Notes: generated by a model not told the origin, from the letters alone. A stretch of DNA of 64,000 nucleotides from Flavobacterium turcicum (GCF_011365745.1 NZ_JAAOBY010000001.1:620001-684000), one strand, 5' to 3'; positions 35,418-45,457 are shown, numbered from the stretch's first letter. Translations and numbers: made by a program.

Positions 35418-36722
35418 ATGAATTTAAAAGTAAAGTTAAGTTTTTGGCAAATTATCAATATGAATGTTGGTTTTTTTGGCATTCAGTACAGTTTTGGTTT
35501 ACAACAAAGCGCCGTAAACCCGATATACGACTTTTTACACGCTAGTCCTGATGAAATTCCAATTTTAAATCTTGCAGGTCCACTAACTGGCTTACTTATT
35601 CAACCTATTATTGGTGCTATGAGTGATAAAACCTGGCATCCAAGATGGGGCCGACGCAAACCTTACTTTTTTATCGGTGCTATCGTGTGCAGTTTGGCTT
35701 TGTTTTTATTTCCGTTTAGTAGTTCGCTTTGGATGGCGGCTGGTTTACTTTGGATTCTAGATGTAGGTAATAATACGGCAATGGAGCCATACCGTGCCTT
35801 TATAGCTGATACACTTAATGAGGAACAACAACCGATGGGTTTTCAAGCGCAAAGTTTTTTTACAGGCTTTGGGCAATTTCTAGCATATATTTCTTTGTTT
35901 TTATTTCCAATAGTTTTCGTGGGTTATACAGGATCATTACCCACCTGGATTTACGCCTCCTTTTTCCTAGGTGCGGTTTTATCAATTACTTCTATTTGGT
36001 GGAGTATGAGGAAAACGCAAGAAATTCCGCCAACTCAGGAAGAATTAGCAGCTTTGAAAGCTGAACCTCTAAACGTTTTTTCTCCTTTTATAGACATTTA
36101 TAAAGCAGTTTTAGAAATGCCAAAAGTAATGTGGCAGCTGTTTTTGGTCTACCTTTTTCAATGGTATGCCATGATGTGTTATTGGCAAAATAACTCTAAA
36201 AGTATCGCACTTTCTGTATGGAATGTTACTCCAAGTAATCCCCAAGGATACGAAAAAGCGGTAGAGTGGAATGGTTTAATTGGTGCGTTTGGATTTATAG
36301 TGACTTTTTCAATCGCTTTTTATTTGGCCAAACTGGCTAAAAAACATGGAGCTAAAATGATTCATTTCGTTTGCTTATTGTTGGGTGCAGTTTCGCTTTT
36401 GTGCTTTCCTTTAGTACAAAACCAATATTTGTTTTTTGCGGTTGTAATTGGTTACGGAATTGCGTGGGCTAGCATGATGGGAATACCTTACTTGATGGTA
36501 GTAGCGGTTATTTCAAAAGAGCGATACGGTGTATATATGGGAATTATCAACATGATGATTGTGATACCAATGATCATTCAAAACGTTTCATTTGGATATG
36601 TTCTACGAAACTTTTTAGATAATGATCCTCGTCAGGCTATCACATTTGCAGGAGTTTTGCTAGTTCTAGCAGCATTATCTACTCTTTTAATTAAAGTTAA
36701 TAAAAATAAGGCCTTAGAATAA
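35418..36722 (+). CDS. SLC45/GPH-type MFS disaccharide transporter (sucrose/maltose-like)
   Basis: The 434-residue protein has about 12 membrane segments and sequence typical of the SLC45-like branch of the glycoside-pentoside-hexuronide transporters: LAGPLTGLLIQPIIGAMSD, the motif RWGRRKPYFFIGA, and DVGNNTAMEPYRAFIAD after helix 4. These carriers import sucrose, maltose or similar disaccharides with a cation. It heads a five-gene operon with a PfkB kinase (16 bases on), a GH13 phosphorylase-like enzyme, another MFS carrier and a trehalase. Two LacI-type operators lie upstream. This suggests import of an intact disaccharide for cytoplasmic cleavage. Confidence 0.9.
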   Translation: MNLKVKLSFWQIINMNVGFFGIQYSFGLQQSAVNPIYDFLHASPDEIPILNLAGPLTGLLIQPIIGAMSDKTWHPRWGRRKPYFFIGAIVCSLALFLFPFSSSLWMAAGLLWILDVGNNTAMEPYRAFIADTLNEEQQPMGFQAQSFFTGFGQFLAYISLFLFPIVFVGYTGSLPTWIYASFFLGAVLSITSIWWSMRKTQEIPPTQEELAALKAEPLNVFSPFIDIYKAVLEMPKVMWQLFLVYLFQWYAMMCYWQNNSKSIALSVWNVTPSNPQGYEKAVEWNGLIGAFGFIVTFSIAFYLAKLAKKHGAKMIHFVCLLLGAVSLLCFPLVQNQYLFFAVVIGYGIAWASMMGIPYLMVVAVISKERYGVYMGIINMMIVIPMIIQNVSFGYVLRNFLDNDPRQAITFAGVLLVLAALSTLLIKVNKNKALE

Positions 36723-36738
36723 TACAACGATTTATATA

Positions 36739-37665
36739 ATGAAGAAAATAGATATTCTCTGTGTGGGTGAAGTTCTGGTTGATTTTATTGGTCATCAAGA
36801 GAGTGTTATGATAAATGAGACCAGAGATTACCACCGATACTTAGGAGGTTCGCCTACTAATGTTGCTATGAATGCTACTCGATTGGGTTTAAATACCATA
36901 ATGGTGGCTACAGTGGGTAAGGATGGTTTTGGGACATATATTGCAGAGCGCTTGAGTGAAGTAGGAGTAAACACCGATCATCTTTCTGTTTTAGATGACA
37001 AATCAACAAGTGTGATTTTTGTATCAAGGTCTGAAGGTACGCCTGATTTTATACCCTATCGCTCTGCTGATTGTTGTATTTATGAGGAACAAATTACCAA
37101 AGATATTTTGGCTAACACTAGTATTTTTCACACTACTTGTTTTGCCCTGAGTAAAAATCCAGCTCAAAAAACCATCCTGAAAAAAGCACAAGAAGCTTAT
37201 GATTTGGGTTGTAAATTAAGCATCGATTTAAACTATGCGCGTAAGTTGTGGAAAAGCCAGAAAAAAGCGTTCAAAGTTATTGATGCGTATTGCCAATTTA
37301 ATCCTTTGATTAAAATTAGCGAAGATGATATGTTACGACTTTTTGAAAAAGAATTGCCACACGAAGAAATTTTTAAATTTTTTCATGATAAAGGAGTCGA
37401 TACCGTTTGCCTAACTTTAGGTAGTAAAGGGGTAAAACTTTCGCAAAAAGGTCATGAAATTATTCAAATGCCAGCTATTAAAATTGATAAAGTAATGGAC
37501 TCCACTGGGGCAGGCGATGCTTTTTGGTCGGGTTTCTTATTTGCTTTCATCAAAGAAAAATCAACTCAAAAATGTTTAGATATTGCACTTAAACTTGCAG
37601 CTTTAAAATTACAAAATGTTGGTCGTTTGCCAGATAATATTAACATACTTTCAAAACTATTATAA
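36739..37665 (+). CDS. PfkB-family carbohydrate kinase, probable fructokinase
   Basis: The 308-residue ribokinase-family protein has the N-terminal GGSPTNVAMNATRLG motif and the C-terminal DSTGAGDAFWSGF with catalytic Asp260. It lies immediately upstream (5 bases) of the sucrose-phosphorylase-like GH13 gene. A sucrose phosphorylase would release fructose, which this kinase could turn into fructose 6-phosphate. It differs clearly from the other PfkB kinase at 15124, so they are not a recent duplicate. The substrate is inferred from context. Confidence 0.87.
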   Translation: MKKIDILCVGEVLVDFIGHQESVMINETRDYHRYLGGSPTNVAMNATRLGLNTIMVATVGKDGFGTYIAERLSEVGVNTDHLSVLDDKSTSVIFVSRSEGTPDFIPYRSADCCIYEEQITKDILANTSIFHTTCFALSKNPAQKTILKKAQEAYDLGCKLSIDLNYARKLWKSQKKAFKVIDAYCQFNPLIKISEDDMLRLFEKELPHEEIFKFFHDKGVDTVCLTLGSKGVKLSQKGHEIIQMPAIKIDKVMDSTGAGDAFWSGFLFAFIKEKSTQKCLDIALKLAALKLQNVGRLPDNINILSKLL

Positions 37666-37670
37666 ATATT

Positions 37671-39407
37671 ATGCAGCACAATAGTCCTACAATTAGCAAC
37701 GGAGTAATGCTCAATGTTTATCCTGATAGTATTGGCGTAAAACTGAGTGATTCTATCTCCATGCTTAAGATGACGGAGTTCAAAGATGTTTTTTCGTTGC
37801 TCTACGTTTTGCCAACCTTTTTTAATAGTGATTTAGATCGCGGTTTTTCTATTATTGATTACGATATCAATAAAGAATTAGTATCTCCAAATGATTTAAA
37901 AGTATTGGAGGAACTCAATATTAAATTAAAATTCGATATCGTTCTAAATCACCTTTCCGTTGCGTCTCCGCAGTTCAAAGATCTTTTGCAACATGGAAAA
38001 GATTCCAAGTACAAAGATTTTTTTATTAATTGGAATGAGTTTTGGCAGCATGACGGCGATTTAAATGAGGAAGGAATCCGAATTCCGAAACCAGAATTTC
38101 TCAATAAATTATTCATGAGAAAGTCAGGTTTGCCTATTTTGAAAGTTCGTTTTCCTGATGGTTCTGATCAACCGTATTGGAACACTTTTTACCAGCAAAT
38201 CACATACAATTCGATAACAACCGAAGATTTAGAATCGGTTCAAAATTTACCGCAGGAGCAATATAAGGATGTCTTGGCTGTAGCCAATGAAGGAATTGCA
38301 ACACAACAAGACTTGGCTACTATTGATTTTAAAAATGCTGCTAATTTTAGCTCGCAAATTGTACAAATTATTGAGCAAAAGCGCTCTTACTTGGGGCAAA
38401 TGGATGTTAATGGCGCTTCAGAATTGGTCTGGCAATTTTATAATGAAACCTTAGAAAAATTGAAGGATTATGGTTGTACGATTCTTCGTTTGGATGCTTT
38501 CGCTTACTTACACAAGCAAGTAGGTGAGTCTAATTTTTTCAATAAACCTGGCACTTGGGACTACTTAGAGCGCATCAACCAAATTGCTAAAAAAAATGAT
38601 TTAATGCTTTTGCCAGAAATCCATGCGGAATATGGTTTGCATTTACATGACGAAGTAGCTGCCGAAGGCTATTATATTTATGATTTTTTCCTACCAGGAC
38701 TCACGTTACACACCATCGAAAATAAAAATAGCGCAGCTTTAGTTCGATGGGCCAAAGAAATTGTTAGCAAAGGCTTTAAAACCGTGAACATGTTGGGTTG
38801 TCATGATGGAATTCCGGTTTTGGATTTAAAAGGAAAAGAAGTTGAAGGTGTTTACAATAAAGGGTTGCTTGAAGATGATGAAATCGAGTCGATCATGAAT
38901 ACCATTATGGAACGTGGTGGACGCGTTAAAAATCTATACGATCCATCAGGTAAAAAAATCTCATACTACCAAATCAATGCTACTTTTTATAGTGCCTTGG
39001 GCGAAGACGATCAAAAATTACTTTTGGCAAGAGCCATTCAAATGTTTGTTCCTGGAATTCCTCAAATATGGTATTTGGACATTTTTGCAGGCAAAAATAA
39101 TTATGCAGCGGCTGATGCAGGCGGAAGTGCCGGTCACAAAGAAATTAACCGAACTACGATTACATTGGATGAGGTTAACGAAGGTTTGAAAACTACTGTT
39201 GTCCAAAAACAACTTGAAATCATTCGTTTACGAAATACCGCTCTTGCCTTTTCAGGACAAGTGCAAATAGACGAATCTGATGCTACAAAAATTGATATTA
39301 AATGGGTAAAAGATCAATCTGTTGCTCATTTAAAAGCTGATTTGACAACACTTCAATTTAGTATTCATCACCACGAAAATGAAGTGAATCGTATTTTAAA
39401 TTTTTAA
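37671..39407 (+). CDS. GH13 (subfamily 18-like) sucrose/glucosyl phosphorylase
   Basis: The 578-residue cytoplasmic protein (no signal peptide) resembles sucrose phosphorylases and related glucosylglycerate phosphorylases. The GH13 triad is visible: nucleophile D275 in LRLDAFAY, acid/base E316 in LLPEIHAEYG, and D379 in LGCHDGI. Early regions VLPTFFNSDLDRGFSIIDYD and FDIVLNHLS also fit this subfamily. Such enzymes split sucrose with phosphate into glucose 1-phosphate and fructose. The adjacent SLC45 porter and fructokinase support sucrose, but other acceptor specificities occur in this subfamily and cannot be separated by eye. Confidence 0.85.
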   Translation: MQHNSPTISNGVMLNVYPDSIGVKLSDSISMLKMTEFKDVFSLLYVLPTFFNSDLDRGFSIIDYDINKELVSPNDLKVLEELNIKLKFDIVLNHLSVASPQFKDLLQHGKDSKYKDFFINWNEFWQHDGDLNEEGIRIPKPEFLNKLFMRKSGLPILKVRFPDGSDQPYWNTFYQQITYNSITTEDLESVQNLPQEQYKDVLAVANEGIATQQDLATIDFKNAANFSSQIVQIIEQKRSYLGQMDVNGASELVWQFYNETLEKLKDYGCTILRLDAFAYLHKQVGESNFFNKPGTWDYLERINQIAKKNDLMLLPEIHAEYGLHLHDEVAAEGYYIYDFFLPGLTLHTIENKNSAALVRWAKEIVSKGFKTVNMLGCHDGIPVLDLKGKEVEGVYNKGLLEDDEIESIMNTIMERGGRVKNLYDPSGKKISYYQINATFYSALGEDDQKLLLARAIQMFVPGIPQIWYLDIFAGKNNYAAADAGGSAGHKEINRTTITLDEVNEGLKTTVVQKQLEIIRLRNTALAFSGQVQIDESDATKIDIKWVKDQSVAHLKADLTTLQFSIHHHENEVNRILNF

Positions 39408-39435
39408 TTAATTCCACAATAATCCAAACGGCAAG

Positions 39436-40650
39436 ATGAAAAAAAGCACGATAAAATTAGCCATGTTTCTCAATTATTTTGTGTTTGCGATCTTGCTTAA
39501 TAGCGTGGGAATCGTGATTTTAAAAGCACAATCCAATTATGGTGTTGATGAGGTGCAGGCTAGTGCTTTGGAAGCTTTTAAGGATTTGCCAATTGCAATA
39601 GTCTCGTTTTTTATTGCTTCCTTTTTACCTAGAATAGGCTATAAAAAAGCCATGCTTATTGGTCTAGCCTTGGTAACAATGGCGTGTATTGGAATGTATT
39701 TTGGAAATTCATTTGCTGCAGCAAAAATTTTATTTGCCACAGTAGGCGTTTCTTTTGCATTGATCAAAGTTTCGGTGTATTCCTTAATTGGTACCATTAC
39801 AGATAATCAAAAAGAACACAACAGTTTAATGAGTAGTATTGAAGGCGTTTTCATGATTGGTATTGCCTTGGCTTACTTTCTGTTTCCAGCCTTTAATTCT
39901 GCAACCAATCCTGATGCATGGCTTAATGTGTATTGGTTATTGGCTGGTAGTGCGCTACTCTCGTTTGTTTTTTTGTTTCTCGCCAAGTTTGAAAATCCAA
40001 AAGAAATAGCAGGTGTTAATCTTGCTGATGATTTTAAACAAATGTTCCAATTGTTAGCTAAACTATTGACCATTGTTTTTGTAATTAGCGCCTTTTTGTT
40101 TGTCATGATTGAGCAGGGAATCATGTCTTGGTTGCCTACCTTTAATAACAAAGTGCTTCATTTGCCAGAAAATATTAGTATCATGATGGCCAGTATTCTG
40201 GCGGTTTCGTTAGCAGTTGGTCGTTTATTGGCAGGTTTTTTAACTCAAAAAATAGATTGGATTTGGGTACTAAGTTCTTGCATTGTTTGCGCCATGTTGA
40301 TTGTAATTTTTGTTTTACCCAAAGCTGTTGGCTTGCGGGTAAATGAAGTGACAAGTTTAGGCGATATCCCGTTAATTGGTTTTGCATTTCCACTCGTAGG
40401 ATTATTTATCGCGCCTATTTATCCGTTATTAAATTCGGTTGTTTTGAGTGCTTTGCCAAAAAGTTTGCATAGCTCCATGACGGGTTTAATTGTTGTTTTT
40501 TCAGCACTTGGCGGCACCTTAGGCTCCAGAGTGATTGGATATTTATTTAAAAATCAAGGGCCAGAAAATGCGTTTTATTACACATTAATTCCCATGGCTT
40601 TGCTTTTGATTTCATTTTTCATTTTAAAAAAATTAACGGTTAGGTCATGA
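39436..40650 (+). CDS. MFS transporter (sugar carrier)
   Basis: The 404-residue protein has about 12 hydrophobic segments and a general major facilitator layout, including SFLPRIGYKKAMLIGLALVTM after helix 2. It is unlike the sugar porter at 16035 and the SLC45 protein at 35418. It lies between the GH13 and trehalase genes and overlaps the trehalase start by 4 bases (ATGA), so it serves the same pathway, perhaps for trehalose or a hexose. The exact substrate is unknown. Confidence 0.85.
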   Translation: MKKSTIKLAMFLNYFVFAILLNSVGIVILKAQSNYGVDEVQASALEAFKDLPIAIVSFFIASFLPRIGYKKAMLIGLALVTMACIGMYFGNSFAAAKILFATVGVSFALIKVSVYSLIGTITDNQKEHNSLMSSIEGVFMIGIALAYFLFPAFNSATNPDAWLNVYWLLAGSALLSFVFLFLAKFENPKEIAGVNLADDFKQMFQLLAKLLTIVFVISAFLFVMIEQGIMSWLPTFNNKVLHLPENISIMMASILAVSLAVGRLLAGFLTQKIDWIWVLSSCIVCAMLIVIFVLPKAVGLRVNEVTSLGDIPLIGFAFPLVGLFIAPIYPLLNSVVLSALPKSLHSSMTGLIVVFSALGGTLGSRVIGYLFKNQGPENAFYYTLIPMALLLISFFILKKLTVRS

Positions 40651-42515
40651 AAATCTTATTGAATGTTGATCAGGTATTTAGTGCTTTATTAGAACAAGAA
40701 GATACCGATAAGGATAAAAAAATAACCAAAGACGATACTGGTCCGAAACGATTTGTATTGGTTGATGAAATTACGAAAAGTGAAATTGTCATTGAGGGTA
40801 CCTATCATTTATCTAATTTACTGCAAGAGTTAGCGGAGCTAAAAAGCGTAAAGTCTGTTTTGGGAGAAGTAGATCTCAATCGAATTCAAGAGGATGCGGT
40901 AGAACGTATTTCAAGAAAAATTCGTGACGATTATTGGAATGAATTAACCCGAACTATTGATAAAAAAGGGTTGACTCAAATTCTTGAAGATGAAAAAACT
41001 TCTAGTGCTTTAGCAACGCTTTATGTAGCAGCTACTGATCCTCAAGGGGTAGCTTATTTTAAAGATTTGGAAAGTAAGTTTTCTAATTTTCAAGTAACTG
41101 TTTTGCCTGAAGGATATTCAGCCGAGCATGTTGCAACTTTAGATAAAAGTCCCGGTATTTTGGCGCTTGCTTTACAGCAAAAATTATACAGTTTACAAGG
41201 CGTTCCTTTTGTTGTTCCTGGTGGTCGATTCAACGAAATGTACGGTTGGGATAGTTATTTTATTGGTGTAGGTTTACTCATTGACAATCATTTTGAGAAG
41301 GCAATTGCAATAGCAGACAATTTTCAATACCAGATAAAACATTACGGTAAAATACTAAATGCTAACCGAAGTTATTACCTAACTCGCACGCAACCTCCTT
41401 TGTATTCTTCATTGTTACTCGACATCGCACAAAAACGGGCCGTACCTAAAGACTGGTTGCGCTCTCACCTTGAGACAGTCATTTTAGAGTACGATTCAGT
41501 TTGGATGGTGCAGGGAAATCGGCTTACAACAACAGGTTTAAATCGGTACAAAGCTGATGGCGTTGGAATGCCTTTTGAGGTAGAGCCGGGTCATTTTGAT
41601 GATATTTTAGAACCATATGCCAAAAAATACGGCTTGCCGATTCGCGAATTCGAGCAAAAATATTTAGAACGTACCTTAGTTGATAAAGATTTGGATGAGT
41701 ACTTTGTTCACGATCGCAGTATGAGAGAGAGCGGGCATGACACTACTACTAGGTTTATCAATACCTGCGCCAACTTGAATTCGGTTGACGTCAATAGTTT
41801 TTTATATAAATACGAAAAAGATATTGCCCACTTGATTGCTACTCATTTTGAAGGTGTTTTTGAAACTGCTTCGGTTGTTTATACCACAGATGATTGGGAA
41901 CAGAAAGCACATTTCCGAAAAGAAAAAATGAATGAGCTTTGCTGGAACGAAGTTGCGGGAATGTTTTTTGATTACGATTTTGTCAATAAAAAGCAATTCC
42001 CGTTTGAGTCAGCTACTACATTTTTTCCGCTATGGGCAGGTTTGTGCACTCAGGAGCAAGCCAAGCAATTAGTAGAGGTAGCGCTCCCGCAGTTTTTACA
42101 AACGGGCGGAATTTCAGGAAGTACAAAAGCAAGTAGCGCGAACCTTTCGGCAGATGCTCCACAACGACAATGGGATTATCCTTTTGGCTGGGCACCGCAT
42201 CAAATGTTGCTTTGGGAAGGATTATTACGTTACGGTTACCGCGAAAAAGCCAAAGAAATGGTGTACCGTTGGCTTTGGTTGATTACTAAAAATGCCGTCG
42301 ATTACAATGGTACCATTCCTGAAAAATTTGATTTAGAAATTAGTTCCCACAAGGTTTTTGCTGAATATGGTAATGTAGGAACCGAATTTAATTACATCGC
42401 TAAAGAAGGTTTTGGATGGGTTAATGCCTCCTATCAATACGGTTTGCAAATTTTAACTCCAGCCATGCGTGCCGATTTAAGTAAACTCATTTCGCCAGAT
42501 GTGCTTTTTAAATAA
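40647..42515 (+). CDS. GH37 family trehalase (cytoplasmic)
   Basis: The 622-residue protein carries both GH37 trehalase signatures: PGGRFNEMYGWDSY (residues 191-204) and QWDYPFGWAP (residues 508-517). It hydrolyses trehalose to two glucose. It has no signal peptide, so it acts in the cytoplasm, unlike periplasmic TreA. About 130 N-terminal residues precede the family core and contain a charged low-complexity stretch (EDTDKDKKITKDD). The start overlaps the MFS stop by 4 bases, giving coupled translation. It is the last gene of the operon that begins with the SLC45 porter. Confidence 0.92.
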   Translation: MKILLNVDQVFSALLEQEDTDKDKKITKDDTGPKRFVLVDEITKSEIVIEGTYHLSNLLQELAELKSVKSVLGEVDLNRIQEDAVERISRKIRDDYWNELTRTIDKKGLTQILEDEKTSSALATLYVAATDPQGVAYFKDLESKFSNFQVTVLPEGYSAEHVATLDKSPGILALALQQKLYSLQGVPFVVPGGRFNEMYGWDSYFIGVGLLIDNHFEKAIAIADNFQYQIKHYGKILNANRSYYLTRTQPPLYSSLLLDIAQKRAVPKDWLRSHLETVILEYDSVWMVQGNRLTTTGLNRYKADGVGMPFEVEPGHFDDILEPYAKKYGLPIREFEQKYLERTLVDKDLDEYFVHDRSMRESGHDTTTRFINTCANLNSVDVNSFLYKYEKDIAHLIATHFEGVFETASVVYTTDDWEQKAHFRKEKMNELCWNEVAGMFFDYDFVNKKQFPFESATTFFPLWAGLCTQEQAKQLVEVALPQFLQTGGISGSTKASSANLSADAPQRQWDYPFGWAPHQMLLWEGLLRYGYREKAKEMVYRWLWLITKNAVDYNGTIPEKFDLEISSHKVFAEYGNVGTEFNYIAKEGFGWVNASYQYGLQILTPAMRADLSKLISPDVLFK

Positions 42516-42577
42516 ATCGTATTTTGTAATTGCAATCTATTTTTTCATAACTTTATGATTCACTAAATGAATAAGTT

Positions 42578-43003
42578 ATGACAGTTGATCAAATTTTAAG
42601 CAGCAAAGGGAAAGAAGTGATTTCTATCCTATCGACTAATACGGTTTATGAAGCACTCACTGTGATGAGTGAAAAAAACATTGGTGCTATTCTGATAATT
42701 GAAGATGCCGTTTTAAAAGGAATCCTATCAGAGCGTGATTATGCTCGAAAAATTGTTCTAAAAGATAAGTCGTCTAAAAAAACCTTAGTGAGTGAAATTA
42801 TGGAAACCACGGTTATCACGGTACAACCTTCAGATAATTTAGATTATTGCATGGAGTTAATGAGCAGTAAACGTATTCGACATTTGCCTGTTATTGAAAA
42901 TCAAATTGTGATAGGGCTGATATCCATTAGTGATGTGGTGAAAGCCATCATCGAAATCCAAAAAGACACCATCAATCATTTGAATACCTACATCTCACAG
43001 TAG
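42578..43003 (+). CDS. CBS-domain pair protein
   Basis: The 141-residue protein consists of two CBS domains (about residues 8-60 and 75-130) and nothing else. CBS pairs usually bind adenosyl nucleotides and act as regulatory modules. The phrases NIGAILIIEDAVLKGILSERDYARK and RIRHLPVIENQIVIGLISISDVV are typical of the stand-alone inosine-5'-phosphate-dehydrogenase-like type. It is separated from the trehalase gene by 62 bases and followed by its own terminator. Its target is unknown. Confidence 0.9.
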   Translation: MTVDQILSSKGKEVISILSTNTVYEALTVMSEKNIGAILIIEDAVLKGILSERDYARKIVLKDKSSKKTLVSEIMETTVITVQPSDNLDYCMELMSSKRIRHLPVIENQIVIGLISISDVVKAIIEIQKDTINHLNTYISQ

Positions 43004-43028
43004 ATCTCATACAAAATTATCAAAATTA

Positions 43029-43053
43029 GCTTCTGTAATCAGAGGCTTTTTTT
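43029..43053 (+). terminator. Intrinsic terminator after the CBS gene
   Basis: GCTTCTG (43029-43035) and CAGAGGC (43040-43046) pair with one G-U around loop TAAT, followed by seven T. Confidence 0.85.
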
Positions 43054-43126
43054 ATTTTTAAGACGTGTTAATCACGCATTTTTAGAAAAGAATAGGATAA
43101 AAGCTGACTTTTTAAACCAAGTCTTC

Positions 43127-43134
43127 TATCTTTG
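43127..43134 (+). promoter_or_regulatory. Putative -7 box for maeB
   Basis: TATCTTTG matches TAnnTTTG and lies 25 bases before the maeB ATG. A CTG at 43104-43106, 20 bp upstream, is the nearest thing to the -33 TTG. Confidence 0.5.
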
Positions 43135-43159
43135 TAGGCTAGAATAAAATCTAAAAAAA

Positions 43160-45457
43160 ATGGACAAAAATAGTAGAAGAAAAGAAGCATTATTATACCA
43201 CGCGAAACCAACGCCTGGAAAAATTCAAGTAGTTCCTACAAAGAAATATGCAACACAAAGAGACCTATCGTTGGCCTATTCTCCGGGTGTAGCAGAGCCT
43301 TGTTTAGAGATTGCAAAAGACATTAATAACGTTTATAAATACACAGCAAAAGGAAATCTTGTAGCAGTAATTACCAATGGTACTGCGGTTTTAGGGCTTG
43401 GGGATATTGGTCCCGAAGCATCAAAACCTGTAATGGAAGGAAAAGGTTTGTTGTTTAAAATTTTTGCTGATATCGATGTTTTCGACATTGAAATTGGGAC
43501 AAAAGATATCGAAGAGTTTATCCAAACTGTAAAAAACATTGCCCCAACTTTTGGAGGTATCAACCTTGAGGATATTAAAGCTCCAGAGTCGTTTGAAATT
43601 GAACGTCGTTTGGTTGAAGAATTGAATATTCCGGTAATGCATGATGACCAACACGGTACCGCTATCATTTCATCTGCGGCTTTGTTAAACGCTTTGGAAT
43701 TAGCAGGTAAAAATGCTGAGGATGTGAAAATGGTCGTTTCTGGTGCGGGTTCAGCTGCATTGGCGTGTGCTGATTTGTACGTTCTTTTGGGTGTAAAAGT
43801 CGAAAATATTTTAATGTTCAATAGTAAAGGTTTATTAACCAAAGACAATCCAAGTTTATCTGAATTGCAATTGAAATACGCAAAAGATATACCGTCGATG
43901 TCATTAGCAGAAGCTTTGGTAGGATCGGATATTTTCTTGGGTTTATCAACAGGAGGTTTAATGTCGCCTGAAATGTTGTTGACCATGGCAGATAATCCAA
44001 TTGTTTTTGCAATGGCCAATCCAGATCCTGAAATTGATTACAATGTTGCCATCGCTACCCGCAAAGATGTAATTATGGCCACAGGAAGATCTGATTTTCC
44101 TAATCAAGTAAATAACGTTCTTGGGTTTCCTTACATTTTTAGAGGAGCTTTAGACGTGCGTGCTACAAAAATTAACGAAGCGATGAAAATGGCTGCCGTA
44201 AAAGCTTTAGCGCTTTTGGCAAAAGAGTCGGTTCCAGAGCAAGTAAATGTGGCTTATGGCGCTACAAAATTAGTTTTTGGTCGCGATTATATTATTCCTA
44301 AACCATTTGATCCCCGTTTGATCTCGATTGTGGCACCGGCTGTAGCCAAAGCTGCTATGGAATCAGGTGTAGCGCTTAACCCGATAACAGATTGGAAAAA
44401 GTACGAAGACGAATTGAATGATCGTTTGGGTAACGACAATAAAATGGTGCGTTTGATTACCAATCGCGCTAAAATGGATCCAAAACGAATTGTATTTGCA
44501 GAAGCAGATCATTTGGATGTATTAAAAGCAGCTCAAATTGTACACGAAGAAGGTATTGGTTTCCCAATTCTTCTAGGAAACAAAGAAATTATTCTAGAGT
44601 TGAAAGAAGAAATTGGCTTTGATGCTGATGTTGAAATCATTGATCCAAAAATCAATGAAGAAAAAGAACGTAGAAATCAGTTTGCAAACACCTACTGGTC
44701 TTCAAGACAAAGACGAGGTATTTCGTTACTTGATGCTCAAAAATTAATGCGTGAGCGTAACTATTTTGCAGCAATGATGGTTAATGAAGGCGAAGCTGAT
44801 GCTTTGGTTACGGGGCATTCAAGAAGTTATCCATCGGTTGTAAAACCAATGATGCAATTAATTGATAAAGCGCCTGGTGCATCAATCATTGCAACTACAA
44901 ATATGATGATGACGGCACGTGGACCAATGTTCTTGGCCGATACGGCAATTAACATCAACCCTTCGGCTGATGATTTGGCTAAGATTGCAGTAATGACCGC
45001 TAAAACAGCTAAGATGTTTGGTGTAGAGCCTGTAATTGCTATGGTTTCGTTCTCTAATTTTGGATCGTCACCAAGTGATAGTGCAGCAAAAGTGCGCGAG
45101 GCGGTAGCTTATCTTCATAAAAATCATCCAGACATGATTGTTGATGGTGAAATTCAAGTAGATTTTGCACTTAATCCAGATATGCTTTCAGCTAAATTTC
45201 CGTTTTCTAAATTAGCAGGAAAAAAAGTAAATACTTTGATTTTTCCTAACTTAGATTCAGCAAACATTACTTATAAATTGTTGAAAGAATTGAATAAGTC
45301 TGACTCTATCGGGCCAATCATGCTAGGAATGGGTAAACCAGTTCACATTTTCCAGCTTGGTGCAAGTGTAGAAGAAATGGTTAATATGGCTGCAATTGCA
45401 GTTATTGATGCACAAGAAAAAGAGCTAAAAAAGAGCAAATCCAATACAATTAAATAA
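43160..45457 (+). CDS. maeB: NADP-dependent malic enzyme, MaeB type (malic enzyme-phosphotransacetylase fusion)
   Basis: The 765-residue protein joins a malic enzyme (about residues 1-410) to a phosphate acetyltransferase-like domain (about 430-755). The malic part shows SLAYSPGVAEPC, GDIGPEASKPVMEGKGLLFK, the metal site MHDDQHGTA and the nucleotide site VSGAGSAALACADL. It decarboxylates malate to pyruvate with NADP reduction; the second domain regulates it, often through acetyl-CoA, and is not usually active. The length is normal for MaeB. It has its own promoter and a strong terminator. Confidence 0.96.
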   Translation: MDKNSRRKEALLYHAKPTPGKIQVVPTKKYATQRDLSLAYSPGVAEPCLEIAKDINNVYKYTAKGNLVAVITNGTAVLGLGDIGPEASKPVMEGKGLLFKIFADIDVFDIEIGTKDIEEFIQTVKNIAPTFGGINLEDIKAPESFEIERRLVEELNIPVMHDDQHGTAIISSAALLNALELAGKNAEDVKMVVSGAGSAALACADLYVLLGVKVENILMFNSKGLLTKDNPSLSELQLKYAKDIPSMSLAEALVGSDIFLGLSTGGLMSPEMLLTMADNPIVFAMANPDPEIDYNVAIATRKDVIMATGRSDFPNQVNNVLGFPYIFRGALDVRATKINEAMKMAAVKALALLAKESVPEQVNVAYGATKLVFGRDYIIPKPFDPRLISIVAPAVAKAAMESGVALNPITDWKKYEDELNDRLGNDNKMVRLITNRAKMDPKRIVFAEADHLDVLKAAQIVHEEGIGFPILLGNKEIILELKEEIGFDADVEIIDPKINEEKERRNQFANTYWSSRQRRGISLLDAQKLMRERNYFAAMMVNEGEADALVTGHSRSYPSVVKPMMQLIDKAPGASIIATTNMMMTARGPMFLADTAININPSADDLAKIAVMTAKTAKMFGVEPVIAMVSFSNFGSSPSDSAAKVREAVAYLHKNHPDMIVDGEIQVDFALNPDMLSAKFPFSKLAGKKVNTLIFPNLDSANITYKLLKELNKSDSIGPIMLGMGKPVHIFQLGASVEEMVNMAAIAVIDAQEKELKKSKSNTIK

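Noticed and set aside
36739..37665. The two PfkB kinases as a recent duplication
   Set aside because: Their motifs and overall sequence differ clearly (GGAPLNVAL against GGSPTNVAM, DTVGSGDSF against DSTGAGDAF), so they are separate lineages.
43333..44019. A 228-residue reading frame antisense to maeB
   Set aside because: It mirrors strongly coding maeB sequence, has no promoter or known motif, and shows composition expected from a shadow frame.
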